Shown piece by piece: positions 10,534 to 20,929 of a stretch of DNA of 64,000 bases. The first letter of the stretch is position 1; each line of letters starts with the position of its first letter. The position numbers and the translations under genes are program-made. The stretch lies in NCBI GenBank assembly GCA_003255025.1, contig QANY01011423.1:126551-190550 (forward strand), in the 5' to 3' direction. The notes below the pieces were generated by a model. That model searched no databases. It was not told the DNA's origin and was given only the letters and a program-made list of their open reading frames with translations. The stretch comes from Datisca glomerata (taxonomy: Eukaryota; Streptophyta; Magnoliopsida; Cucurbitales; Datiscaceae).

Positions 10534-13223
10534 ATGAAGAACCTGGAGAATATGAGAAATGTAGCCAACAAAGATGTCACCTTGGGAGGTGATCTTTGGA
10601 CTGATGGACTTATCTGTGCTTTTGAGTTCATTCGTGGCAATGAAAAGACCCATCCAAGACGGCAAGTTGTTGGAGAGATGGTCAAGAGACATGCTTCTTC
10701 ACATCATAAAAGTAATTCCCCAAAATTTATGAGGAAGAGCTTTAGTGAGAAATCCCATGAAGTGGAATCGGACTATCATCCTGTTCTTCGCTCTAATGTT
10801 CGAGATTCTCTTCCAAGAACCTACTGGATGCCAGTTGGCTGGACTAGAATTTTTGAACTTGCTCAGTTAGTGCAAATTGACTCTCACTGTATCTCGCAAT
10901 CTATAGAACTCAAAAACAGTTACAGATCCGGCTGAAGCTTACTGGGAGCTACCAGTGGGGCATACTTGGTGGTCAAGTGGCTGCGGGGCATCCTTCTGTC
11001 AGTGCATGGTTGAGTAATGCTCGCTGGTTACATCCTGCTATTAGCATTGCTTTGTGTGATGAAAGCAAGCTGATAAGTGATCAGATGAAACATCTCTTAT
11101 ATGAGGTAAACATTTCTCGTTTACATTGAAGGGTGTGTCCAGTTCCATGTATGAAATCATCTCCATCTTTTAAATATCAATTAGGAGTCAGATGTATATT
11201 TTATATGATCAATGCTAACTCTGAGGCTTGCTAGTGAATGTCAATGATGTCTAGAGTTGGAGAATTATTATGATTAGTGGATCAAGGGAAGAATCTCTCT
11301 TTTTTAATCATCTCTTTAAGAAAACGTACTGTTTGTTTAAGTTTAAACCTTCACGATGTTGATGTTGATTGTTCACTTATATGACAGGTCCCTGTAATAG
11401 TGGCTGGTGGACTGTTATTTGAGCTTCTAGGGCAGTCAGCAAGTGATCCATTTGTTGGGGAAGATGACATCCCCATTGTTGTAAGATCATGGCAGGCACA
11501 AAACTTTCTAGTAACTGCGTTACATGTTAAAGGATTTGCGTCACGCATTAATGTGTTAGGTATTTCTGAAGTTCAGGTTTGTTAATGTTCTTCTAATACC
11601 GTTTGTTATGTTATTGATCGTTTCATATTTTCCAAAAGTTGAAACTGACACATGCAATTTAACTTCAGATTTTCAATTCTAATAGGATATGCTTGCTGCT
11701 GGTGGTACTAACATACCACGGCCCATTCATGAGCTCATAGCACATCTAGCTTGCCGCCTTGCTCGATGGGATGATAGGTAATAATAGTCAGTATCTTGAT
11801 TCATTGATGGATCTGTAATGGATTTTATAGTAAAATGGAACACCTGCGAACAACGTATTCCTGGTGATCTGACGGTAAATTTGCGAGTAATTCTAGACAG
11901 ATCAAGTTTTGTTGACTAAATAGTGTGACAATCATTCATAGATTGATGTTTTATCACTCGTTCAAAGATTTGTCAAATGAACCTAGTTTTGTGCATCTTT
12001 TACGATCAGACATGTTGAACTAGTTTTGGGGATCTTTTATTGATTTATATATTATAAATATGTTTTCCTTTCTAAAATACTTTTCCTTTTCATGTAGGCT
12101 ATTTCGTAAATTCATATTTGGTGCTGCAGATGAAGTTTAAGAACAGGTGTTTTTTTTAGACGCGCGTTAAAAATGTTGACCGTTTTCTCATTACAAGGTC
12201 TCACTGTAGTAGTGATCTGTGTAGCACATGATGCATAAGACAAGTGATTTTAGCTTTATAGGAGGACCCACGAAGACTTGCATCTCTTCAGTATAATATT
12301 AAATCAAGAAATCAGATCAACCCAGGTATCATCATTTATGTTGTTGAACAATTTACCTATCTAATAATACAAGACAGGGAGGTGCAATATTCAAATCTTG
12401 AATTGCTGCTACTCATTGTTTCGAAGGTTATAAGGGTGAAATGGTCACTCCATGCCAGGGAGGAAATCGTGTTCGAGCTTCTTCAACATTTGAGGGGGAC
12501 TGCAACCAGAGGCTTGCTAGAATGAATAAGAAAAAGCGCAAGGGAAATGATTGAAGAATAGGAAGCCGCTCGTGCTCGGTTATTTACAATTCAAGATGTC
12601 TGCATCAGTTCTTGCCCGGTTGCAGGTTTTGTTAAACAATCATTCCTTAGAGTAAATATATGCTTCTAGAGATACTATTTTTTTCTTACTATAAACATAC
12701 TGGGAGGAGAGAAAGAAAGAATAGGAGAGAAATTTTTGTTCTCTCTGTTTCTTTCTCCTCCCAGTATGTTACTGTTAATAGTAATAGTAACGTAGAATTT
12801 TCCGTATCGAGAAGTTAAAAGTAAAGCTTTCTTTAATTACGGTATATACAGGACAAGAGTCTTACAGTGACCCATAATCTAGGGGTTTTGGAGGGCTGTG
12901 GACTCGTACTATCCATAATTATCGGACTTTTCGGGATCAATGTCGATGGAATACCTGGAGATGAAGCATCGCCATATGCATTTGTCATGTTCTCCGGGAT
13001 CCTTATGGTGTTGGGAGTGGTGCTAATAGCGATTGGATTGATCTACCTTGGACTTAGAAAACCTGTAGTCGAGGAGCACGGTGAAGTTTGAAAACTAGAG
13101 CTTGAAGAACTGGTTAAGATGTTTCAGAAGGAAGCAGAGTCTCATGCCCAACTTAGGAAAACCGTACCCCCAACTTCTGCAGGTGTTCTTCAAAATGGTG
13201 CTGGTTATATCCTTATCAGCTGA
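10534..13223 (+). pseudogene. CorA-like Mg2+ transporter family pseudogene (spliced structure retained)
   Basis: Exon pieces can be read at 10,534-11,105, 11,388-11,576, 11,686-11,777, 12,098-12,146, 12,262-12,325, 12,427-12,625 and 12,852-13,223, mostly with GT/AG borders. They match the plant CorA-like family of Arabidopsis At1g29820/At1g29830/At2g42950: FELLGQSASDPFV, DIPIVVRSWQAQNFLVTALH, LARWDDR, FSIILNQEI, VKWSLHAREEIVFELLQH. Two C-terminal membrane helices flank GLFGINVDGIPG; this family has GIN where true CorA proteins have GMN. Lesions: frameshifts near 10,915 and 10,970, and in-frame stops at 12,138, 12,523, 12,559 and 13,089. A strongly edited splice pattern cannot rescue these. 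Intact relatives are presumed membrane ion transporters; this copy is almost certainly dead. Confidence 0.85.
12673..12800. repeat. Long intronic hairpin
   Basis: AACATACTGGGAGGAGAGAA (from 12,694) is mirrored by TTTCTTTCTCCTCCCAGTATGTT ending near 12,770, with a short loop around GAAATTTTTGTTC. Weaker pairing extends outward (ACTATTTTTTTCTTACTATA with AGTAATAGTAACG). The total is about 60 bases per arm. It lies between the last two exons of the CorA-like pseudogene and looks like a small foldback insertion. Confidence 0.65.
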
Positions 13224-14375
13224 ATGCAGGATAAGTTACTGTTGTGATTTATTAGATTTGATATTAGTAACTTAAAATATCATTTACTGTTTGATGAGAT
13301 GGTCCAACTTGTTCGGTAGTATTTCTTCCAGGATTCAACCAAATAGGACAGAGACAATAATAGAAATAGAGAAAGGACAATTGCGTTGTTCTCACACAAA
13401 CCCATGAAGCATCTAAACTTAAACCCTGAAACGGAAGGGCTTTTCGGTTGGACGGTAATGTGGAAACATTACACGTGATATAATTGTGTTGTTACACGTG
13501 GAGATAAATTCTGAACATCATCATAGTAATAGTATTACTGTAAAATAGAGTATTGTCAATATCGTTTAAAATGATAGTAATATGATGTTACCGAATTGTA
13601 GGAATTGAGAAGTGTTATATTATATTATATTTTAAAATATTTTTTTAAGAATCAATATATAGTATTTTTTTTAAAAATATAAATAAAGTAATTATATTAT
13701 ATAAATATGAAAATACATCATAATATATATTTACATATTGTTTTTAATACTAGCGGGTATATTCATTAAGAATAATTATGATATTATTTTAAAAAAGTTT
13801 GTCATAAAAGTATATATGTTATACAAAATATTATAATAATATTACATAATAAAACATTCATAGTACATTATTTTATATTTTTAAAAATATATATACAAAT
13901 AAAAAACATTCATTAAAATATTATTATATTGAGTATACATGTTATTTTAGATCTCCAATACACCTTATAATAATTTTTACAATTGAAAACAATAATATTA
14001 CATTCTTGCAGTATTGTTATAGTTTTTCAGTTTCTCAGTAATATTTCTTATACTTTCCAATCTTTTCAATAATGTTTACATTTCACAATAATGTTACATC
14101 TCGTGAAACGAACACCCCCATGACTAGAGTGTTCATCCATCTAACCAAACTGATTTGGTATGGTCTTCGGTCGGTTATTTAGTGTCAGTGCTTCGGGTCG
14201 ATCCAACATATGACCTAAACTTTTTGTTTCGGTTCTTCTTTCGTAAATTGTATCGAATTTAACCATCAAATTAAAAGATAAAATGACGTCATTTTATTCT
14301 TTTCCTATAAGACTGCCCCGCTACGTGAAACTTCCCTAAGCTGGTGTCATTTTGGTGGGAAGCTGAGGCCAAATA
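13224..14375. other. Very AT-rich intergenic DNA
   Basis: Many ATATT/AATAATATTAC runs lie between 13,600 and 14,090. In reverse complement, the segment ending at 14,125 begins GGGGGTGTTCGTTTCACGAG, which resembles the end of a hAT- or Harbinger-type MITE. I found no matching opposite terminus, so no element is called. No gene is seen. Confidence 0.4.
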
Positions 14376-15442
14376 CCCTATAGGGTTATTTGTAATTATA
14401 TACCATTTCTATTTTGGGATATGAAATATATACTCATTTTTGAAAAATCGCAATTTTATACCTTGGGGCTCATAGAATTTCAATTAAATACTAATAATCT
14501 CACAAAATTCACTTCCATTTTCAATGCACAATCAAATCATTTTTTTTTCTTTTNATTATTATTCAGTGGACCCTGTGATTGTTCAGTGAGAAGCTAACTC
14601 ATTTCTTCTTTTTTAGCAAGACCCATTTTTCTTTTTCAGCGAGACTCATTTTTTCTTCTTCTTCAACGAGACGCACTCGGATTCTCATTCTCCTATTTTT
14701 TTGGACGCAAAAAAGGGCTCACGCAATTACTCGATTGCTTACTGACAAAAAAAACTACTTGCACCTTCCAAATAGTCATAAACAATTACTTGAAAATCCT
14801 TCAAGTAATCACTTGATGTATGAGTTGTTGACTGACAAAATAAAAAACAACTACTTGAAGGGTTCAAGTAGCATAAACAACTACTTGGACCCTTCAAGTA
14901 CTCAACGTTCTCATTTTCCTATTTTTTTAGACGTAAAAAAGGATCAAATAATTACCCGATTGCTTACTGATAAAATGAAAACAACTATTTGAAGGGTTCA
15001 AGTAGTCATAAACAACTACTTGAACCAAGTGACTACTTGAAGGGTTCAAGTAGTCACTTAGCGTATGGGTTGTTGACTGGCAAAAAAAAATAACTACTTG
15101 AACCCTTCAAGTAATCTTAAACAATTACTTGAATATTTCAAGTAGTCATATGTTGTTTGGGTTACTGATTGAGAAAATAAAAAATAACTACTTAAAGGGT
15201 TCAAGTAGAGTCATAAACAACTACTTGAAGGGTTCAAGTAGTCATAAACAACTACTCGAACCCTTCAAGAAGATGTATGAGTTGTTGACTGGTAAAATAA
15301 AAAATAACTACTTGAAGGGTTCAAGCAGTTATAAACAACTACTTGAAGGGTTCAAGCAGTTATAAACAACTACTTGAACCCTTCAAATACCCAATGTTCC
15401 CATTCTCCTATTTTTTGGATGCAAAACGGGGATCAAATAATT
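14376..15442 (+). repeat. Left arm of a large inverted repeat (outer end, pyrimidine tract, palindromic minisatellite)
   Basis: The outer end GGGTTATTTGTAATTATATACC and following text (14,380-14,560) are the reverse complement of 200-370. A T/C-rich tract (14,600-14,670) and a GGACGCAAAAAAGGG segment come next. A minisatellite then runs from 14,735 to 15,400, in which ACTACTTGAAGGGTTCAAGTAGT alternates with CATAAACA and a longer GAGTTGTTGACTGACAAAATAAAA spacer. The same parts occur in reverse order and strand at 40,765-41,310 and 52,084-52,885. The window's single ambiguous base (N) is at 14,554. Open frames here are products of the repeat. Confidence 0.8.
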
Positions 15443-16080
15443 AACTGCATTAGAAGAAAGTAATCGGCAAGTTTTATGCTCTTTCTCAAAAGCATATATT
15501 TTTTCAATTGTTTTAACATGATGCTGAGACTTGAAAGAAGCAACATACCATGTTAATTTATAATTTTCTTCACTAGAGATTTTGGGTATATTCCATACCA
15601 TATGATCTACATGATTATCTGCTAAATATTCAAAGTGTTCTTCATTAATTATGTTTGATATTATATGCATTGTAGACCTATTGCTACAAGAAGAATTAAT
15701 TCTAAATAATTTACTTATGACTCAAGATAACGAAATTATTCTTATGATTCGAAATTTCATAATGTATTTTGATATTCAAACCTGCTATGACTTCTACAAC
15801 CTCCTAAGAAGTAACTCTTCTCCCATTTGCCTTTACAACTACCCTACCCTCGAGATTTATGTAGAAATAATCAGTTATAAGAACAATCAACCATTTGGGC
15901 AGAGAGTCAGATTAAATAAAAATAATTATTCAAAGAGGCAATTAAGCAACAATAGTAATAATATACAACCACTTAGGCGGTGAAGAACAACAATAAAGCA
16001 GATGAATTAAGAATACGAAAATACCCTACCAAGTTTGGCTCTGATATCAAAAGAGGCAGAATAGTAAGAATTTTTTTATT
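15443..16080 (-). pseudogene. Inverted 5' end of a pararetrovirus copy: primer site, leader and movement-protein N-terminus
   Basis: On the minus strand this reads a tRNA-Met primer site (TGATATCAGAGCC, 16,037-16,049), a leader, then the start of the viral polyprotein. A 95-codon open frame (15,383-15,670) matches, with few changes, the region before the movement protein in the forward copies at 20,980-21,240 and 25,550-25,745 (INEEHFEYLAD). Its orientation is opposite to the RT-bearing copy that follows, so an inversion or head-to-head joint lies near 16,085. Confidence 0.7.
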
Positions 16081-16089
16081 AGATTTAAT

Positions 16090-16519
16090 TTGTCAAATTG
16101 AAAATTCTAAATTAAAATAAGAATACTTTGAAAGACTTAAGAAGATAATTCAAAAGAAAGAAAATACTAAGTCTAATAATAATATCATAAGCCTTTCACA
16201 AACTCTTAAAAAATTCAACAAAATTAAAGGAGAGGAAAAAGAAGTTACTTTACAAGAACTTCAAAAAAAAATATTAAAATTGAAATTAAAGAATTAAAAG
16301 ATTCAAACACAGAAATAACAAAATAATTAAATCTTTTAAAAATAAAGAATTTAATTAAAAATCATGAATCCAGTGAACTAGAAGAACCTAGTAAACCCTT
16401 AATTTCTGATAATGAGGTTGAAGAACATATTGTCAACAATCAAGATGATGATAACTTCATCCAAATCCTTAATTACATCAAAATAAAAAAAATGACACAT
16501 AATGGTCAAAATAATAATC
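16090..16519 (+). pseudogene. Pararetrovirus unit A: coiled-coil linker between coat protein and protease
   Basis: Lysine/glutamate/asparagine-rich coding text with heptad-like leucines and isoleucines. It corresponds to 28,587-28,985 of unit C. The movement and coat parts that should precede it are missing. Stops and frame changes are frequent. Confidence 0.6.
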
Positions 16520-16866
16520 TAAGATTTTGATTTCACTTTAATGGCTCTTATTGATCCAGGAGCTGATTTGAACTGTATGCAGGAATGACTCATTCCTACC
16601 AAGTACTTTAAGAAGATAAACTAATATTTGTCATCTGTCAATGGTACTATAATGCATATCAATTATGAAATCTCCAGTGTTCATATTTGCCAAGATAATA
16701 TATGTTTTTTAACATCATTTGTCTTAGTAAAAAAACTGACAAACAAAATTATTTAGGATTTATCATTTATTTTTCTGTTGTATCCTTTTACCACAGAGCA
16801 TGATGAGATAATTACTTATCCTATAAATAAACCTGTCAAATTCAATTTTTTTTTCTTTTTCTCACA
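16520..16866 (+). pseudogene. Pararetrovirus unit A: aspartic protease
   Basis: The active-site motif ALIDPGADLNCM (16,541-16,580) keeps D-x-G-A. The expected downstream strand region (NGT..HINYEI) follows before a second-half motif is lost in a frame change. The protease matures the viral polyprotein in the family. It precedes RT directly, as in Caulimoviridae. The frame is broken by indels and stops. Confidence 0.65.
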
Positions 16867-17968
16867 ATGAGAAATTGAAAATTTTAAAACAATTTTTTAT
16901 TTTTAAAACTATAAATTTAATTTCTTGTAAAGAAAAACAATTATATTTTCTACAAAATGAAATAAAATTCAAAAGAATTGAAGAACAACTTCAAAATCCT
17001 ACTCTTCAAAAACATATAAAAATCTTTAAACAAAATTGTAAAGAATTATGTGCTGACATTTTCAATACTTTCTGGCACATGAAGCACCATACTATTAGTC
17101 TGCCTTACATTAAGGGGTTTGATGAAAAGATTATCCCAACAAAGGCATGACCAATTCAGATGAATTCTGAAATGCTTGAGTTCTGTAAGAAAGAAATTTC
17201 AGAACTGCTCAATAAAAATATTATTATAATGAGCAAATTTCATTGGTCTTGCTCGACCTTTTATGTCCAAAGGCCAGTGAAATTGAACGAGAAGTTTCTC
17301 AATTAGTAATTATTTACAAGCCCCTTAACAATGTTTGGAATGGATAAGATATCCAATACCAAATAAAAGGGACTTAATCAACATACTTGGATATGCTGAT
17401 GTATTATCTAAGTTTGACATGAAATCTGGATTCCCAAGTATGTTGATGTATTATCTAAGTTTGACATGAAATCTGGATTCTGGGAAATCTAGATAAATAC
17501 AAAACTGCATTTATAACTCCATTTGGTTATTACGAGTGTAATGTAATGCATTTTGGTCTTATAAATGCTCCAAGTAAATTCCAATTATTTAATCAATTTA
17601 TTGATTTCTCAATTATTTACATTGACGATGTTCTCATTTTCTCTAGATTAATAAAGCAACATTGGAAACACCATGAATTATTTGCTAAGATAATAAAATA
17701 AAATGGTTTAGTTATCTCTGCAAGTAAAATTAAATTATTTCAATATATGATTAGATTTCTAGGATTTGAAATATATCATTCCATTATTAAACCAATTGAT
17801 CGAGTTATATAATTTGCTGATAAATTTCCTGATGAGATCATTGACAAAACTCAATTATAAAGATTTTTAGGATCATTGAATTACATATATGATTTTTTAC
17901 AATAATTTGAGAATTGATGGCAAGATTCACTTTGAAAGGCTTAAGAAAACCCCCCTCCATGGACAACT
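16867..17968 (+). pseudogene. Pararetrovirus unit A: reverse transcriptase
   Basis: The open piece 16,875-17,150 covers the RT lead-in, and further blocks are readable downstream (YPIPN-like, KFDMKSGF, FGL.NAPS-like). The catalytic box FSIIYIDDVLIFSR is intact at about 17,605-17,648. The region is shattered by frameshifts, and a segment of about 36 bases (GATGTATTATCTAAGTTTGA...) occurs twice in tandem at 17,398-17,433 and 17,443-17,478. This is a virus-type RT that copies RNA to DNA; it is not expressible here. Confidence 0.75.
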
Positions 17969-18436
17969 GTGCATACCAATTTAATTAAGAAAATTAAAAC
18001 TCATCTTAAGACACTTCTTTGTCTTGAAAATAATTATTTTGAAATTGTCCAAACTGATGCTTCTGAACTTGGATATGGAGATATCTTATTACAAAACATT
18101 TCTCCAGAATCTCCAGAGCAAATTTTTAGGTTGACATCTGGAACTTGGACTCAATCACAAATAAATTACAATACAATCAAGAAAGAAATTTTATCGGTTG
18201 TCTTATGTATAAAAAAATTTCAGGATGACCGATTGAATCAAAAATATCTCTTGAAAATTGACTATAAATCTGCAAAGCATGTTTTGGAAAAAGATGTTAA
18301 AAATATTGCTTCCAAACAGATTTTTGCTCGATGGCAGTCCATTCTTATTATTTTCGATTTTGACATTGAATTTATTCAAGTCATTAATAATTCAATTCTT
18401 GATTTTCTTACTCGTGAATTTTTGCAGGGTCGTTAA
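17969..18436 (+). CDS. Pararetrovirus unit A: RNase H domain, open frame of 155 codons
   Basis: This is the best-preserved viral domain in the window. It keeps the four acidic positions expected of RNase H: D in QTDASELGYGD, E in TIKKEIL, D in KIDYKSA and D in ILDFLTRE. In intact viruses it is the C-terminal part of the polyprotein and removes RNA from RNA-DNA hybrids during genome replication. Here it is cut off from RT by frame breaks upstream and has no promoter of its own, so it is listed as an open domain remnant, not a working gene. Confidence 0.65.
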   Translation: MHTNLIKKIKTHLKTLLCLENNYFEIVQTDASELGYGDILLQNISPESPEQIFRLTSGTWTQSQINYNTIKKEILSVVLCIKKFQDDRLNQKYLLKIDYKSAKHVLEKDVKNIASKQIFARWQSILIIFDFDIEFIQVINNSILDFLTREFLQGR

Positions 18437-19560
18437 GATAGGGTCTAGGCCCCGGACCTTAAAAGATGGAATCAAAGGGAGTCTTCGATTCCACAATTGG
18501 CCTTAAGGCCCAAATTAAATAGGAGTCTTCTACTCCTAAACAAACCCAATTAACAATATTTGGGTCCATCAAACCCAATTACCAATCAGCCCTAGTCAAT
18601 CAATTTAACCCATTCTCAATTACTAAACTTTTTGACCCACAATTAGTCAATCAACCAATTACAAAATATAAAAAATCAACCCCATATTTCAGAAAAATCC
18701 CCAGCAAAAATCTTTTTCATATTGAGCTCCCATTCACTCATTTGGAAGATCCGGTTGAAATAGAAAAATCTCTTTTCCTTTCACATGTCTACTTCACCCC
18801 GGGTCACAAGGACAAAAGTCTCAGTTTCTATAGAGAGATTCTCTTAGAAACAAAGTCCGTTAATATTAGCCCAATGAAATTTTTTGAAGGAAGGATATTC
18901 TATCATTCCTTTTACGATATCAAAATTATAACCATGTAAAAATGGAAAGTTCATCCATCTGGTCTCAAAATTCTTTTAAATAGAAAATAATATAATTATT
19001 TTAACTATATTGATGCTTGGCACATGATTTTCCTACATCAAAATAGTGATTTTTTCAACTCTTGGTTTTTGAATTTTGATAAAAATTTCAAAAAATTTCA
19101 TATTAATTCTTAAGATGGTGGTCAATCCATGGCCATGTTGTAGAATTATTTTTAATTGAATTTTAATAAAGTTTTAATTTATTTCTGAAATTGTACAAAC
19201 CCTCATCAATTGAAGTTTCTTTTCCACAATTATTCTTTTTTATAAATAAATAAAAAATACCCTTGATCTTGAAGTGGCAGTATTCAATTGAAGAATAAAT
19301 TCTCACCAGACAATACTATGTTAAATGGTGAGATAAGTTCAATACCCAAAATTTAATTGCCTCTATCAACCATGAATTTGCCAATATCCACCCTCAGTTA
19401 AAGTTGGTCAATCCTTCTCATCAGACTCCATTAAAAATTAGTGAGCCCGTTAATCAAGATCCACAAACCAAATCACCCAGTTCATCCAAAGAATCTAAAC
19501 CCGAATCAAAACCATCTACAAAGGGAAAATCCAAGGCTTAATGGGATTGGAGCAAGAATT
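18437..19560 (+). pseudogene. Pararetrovirus unit A: ORF2-like region
   Basis: Downstream of RNase H comes a second coding region of unknown function. The clearest open piece is 18,742-18,939, with matching text at 31,040-31,400 (unit C) and, reversed, at 36,143-36,436 (unit D). Conserved islands include SLSFYREILLET, DAWHMIFLHQN and an SWFLNFDKN block. A basic/Ser-Pro rich tail ends near 19,545. Florendovirus-type elements carry a second ORF of unknown function in this place, which is why I use that name. Many stops are present. Confidence 0.6.
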
Positions 19561-20233
19561 AATCCAAAAAATGCTTATCCTCGAAGACAATAACAAATCT
19601 AACTCCGAATCATTCATAGAGTCAAATCATCCAATTAAATTAAATATCTAGAAAGGCCAATCATCCAAAACTTTCCCTCAGTAATTGGAGGATAAAAATA
19701 ACTTACAAGGTCGCGTCTTACCATAATGGGCTTATGACGCCTTCCAAGACTCATAGACAGATTTGAAAGTATTAATCTCAATGAAGATGAATAAATAAAA
19801 ATAATCTACCTTTGGCAACATGCCAATGTTAAAATCAAAGAATCAATAATTTGAAGATATATCTCGATGACTTTCCAGCACAATGCAAACAGTCATCATC
19901 AAGATGAGAAATTATGGCTTCCCCAAAAATCAATCATCAGAACACAAGAATCTAAGATATCAATTATCAAGGACTCGAATATGTATATAGTCACAATGAC
20001 TTTCTGAAGACAACAATCATGGCAGAGCAATAATGAACATGCAAAGTCCAATATTACAATTATCAATGAATCTTTATATTTCATGTTTTTTTGTAATTAT
20101 TGTACTAGTTATAAAATAATTAGGCAACTATTTGTCCCTTTTACTATTCTTAGTTAAAAGTTGTAATGTAAAATGTTTTTACTTTTATAGAAAATAATAG
20201 TGCAGGTAAGTTATGGAACTATACTCTTCTTGC
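19561..20233 (+). other. 3' region and promoter-upstream DNA of the pararetrovirus
   Basis: This non-coding remnant is repeated at 32,020-32,672 and, reversed, twice in 33,200-35,480. Shared text includes GACTTTCCAGCACAATGCAA, TAGTCACAATGA and TTGTACTAGT. It should hold the upstream control region of the genomic-RNA promoter. Confidence 0.55.
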
Positions 20234-20243
20234 CTATAAATAG
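20234..20243 (+). promoter_or_regulatory. TATA box of pararetrovirus genomic promoter (copy 1)
   Basis: CTATAAATAG lies in the context TTGCCTATAAATAGGTTGCTC, with a leader and a tRNA-Met primer site about 300 bases downstream. The same context recurs at 24,496, 32,673 and, on the minus strand, 34,857. Confidence 0.6.
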
Positions 20244-20538
20244 GTTGCTCACTCTCATTTGTTCATCAGAATTTGTTTTCCACTCTTAATAATTTTGAGA
20301 GAAAAACTTGTTTGAAAATAAAGCATTCTTCTTCCTCTTCTTTTGTAATCTTTTCTTCTTTCTTCTTAAAATTAGTTAGTGAGCGGGAGTACTAATTAAT
20401 TGTTGCAAATTATTTTCTTCAATACTTGTAAGTTTTATTCTTACTTCAATAACAACTTCTCAATTTGTTGCTGTTTGAATTCTTGCTTCTCTAATACCCG
20501 TCTTTAATTACATAAATTATATGCAATTCTGTCTCTTT

Positions 20539-20550
20539 TGGTATAAGAGC
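20539..20550 (+). other. tRNA-Met primer-binding site of pararetrovirus unit B
   Basis: TGGTATAAGAGC differs at one base from TGGTATCAGAGC, the site that pairs with initiator tRNA-Met in Caulimoviridae. It is preceded by GTCTCTTT and followed by the leader element CCGCCCAAGTGGC (20,597 and 20,667). Confidence 0.7.
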
Positions 20551-20929
20551 TAAACCTGATATTGCTTGATTAATCTGCTTAATTATTATTCTTCACCGCC
20601 CAAGTGGCTAGTATATTGTTGCTTATTTACTTCTTTGCATAATTATTTTTATTTTATCCGACTCTCCGCCCAAGTGGCTAATTATTCTTATAATTGATTA
20701 TTTATCTATAATCTTTGATTTTTTAATCTATGAATCTGACGTATAATTTTTATTTAGTTTACTTCAGGCACCCCAATAAGACCTTTTATATACGTAAATC
20801 TCGAGGGTGAGGTAGATGTAAATTCAAAGGGGAGAATAGTGACTTTATAAGTGGTTGTAGAAGTCATAACAGGTTTGTGAATCAAAATACATGATGGAAC
20901 TTTTAATCATGAGAATAATTTAGTTATCT

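Noticed and set aside
10347..10592. Open frame of 81 codons just before the CorA-like pseudogene
   Set aside because: It overlaps the pseudogene start in another frame and has no recognisable domain.
14095..14125. MITE-like terminus GGGGGTGTTCGTTTCACGAG on the minus strand
   Set aside because: No matching inverted terminus or target duplication was found within about 1 kb, so a MITE is not called.
14579..15365. Open frames of 137 and 78 codons in the left repeat arm
   Set aside because: The peptides repeat YLKGSSSINN-type units because the DNA is a palindromic minisatellite.
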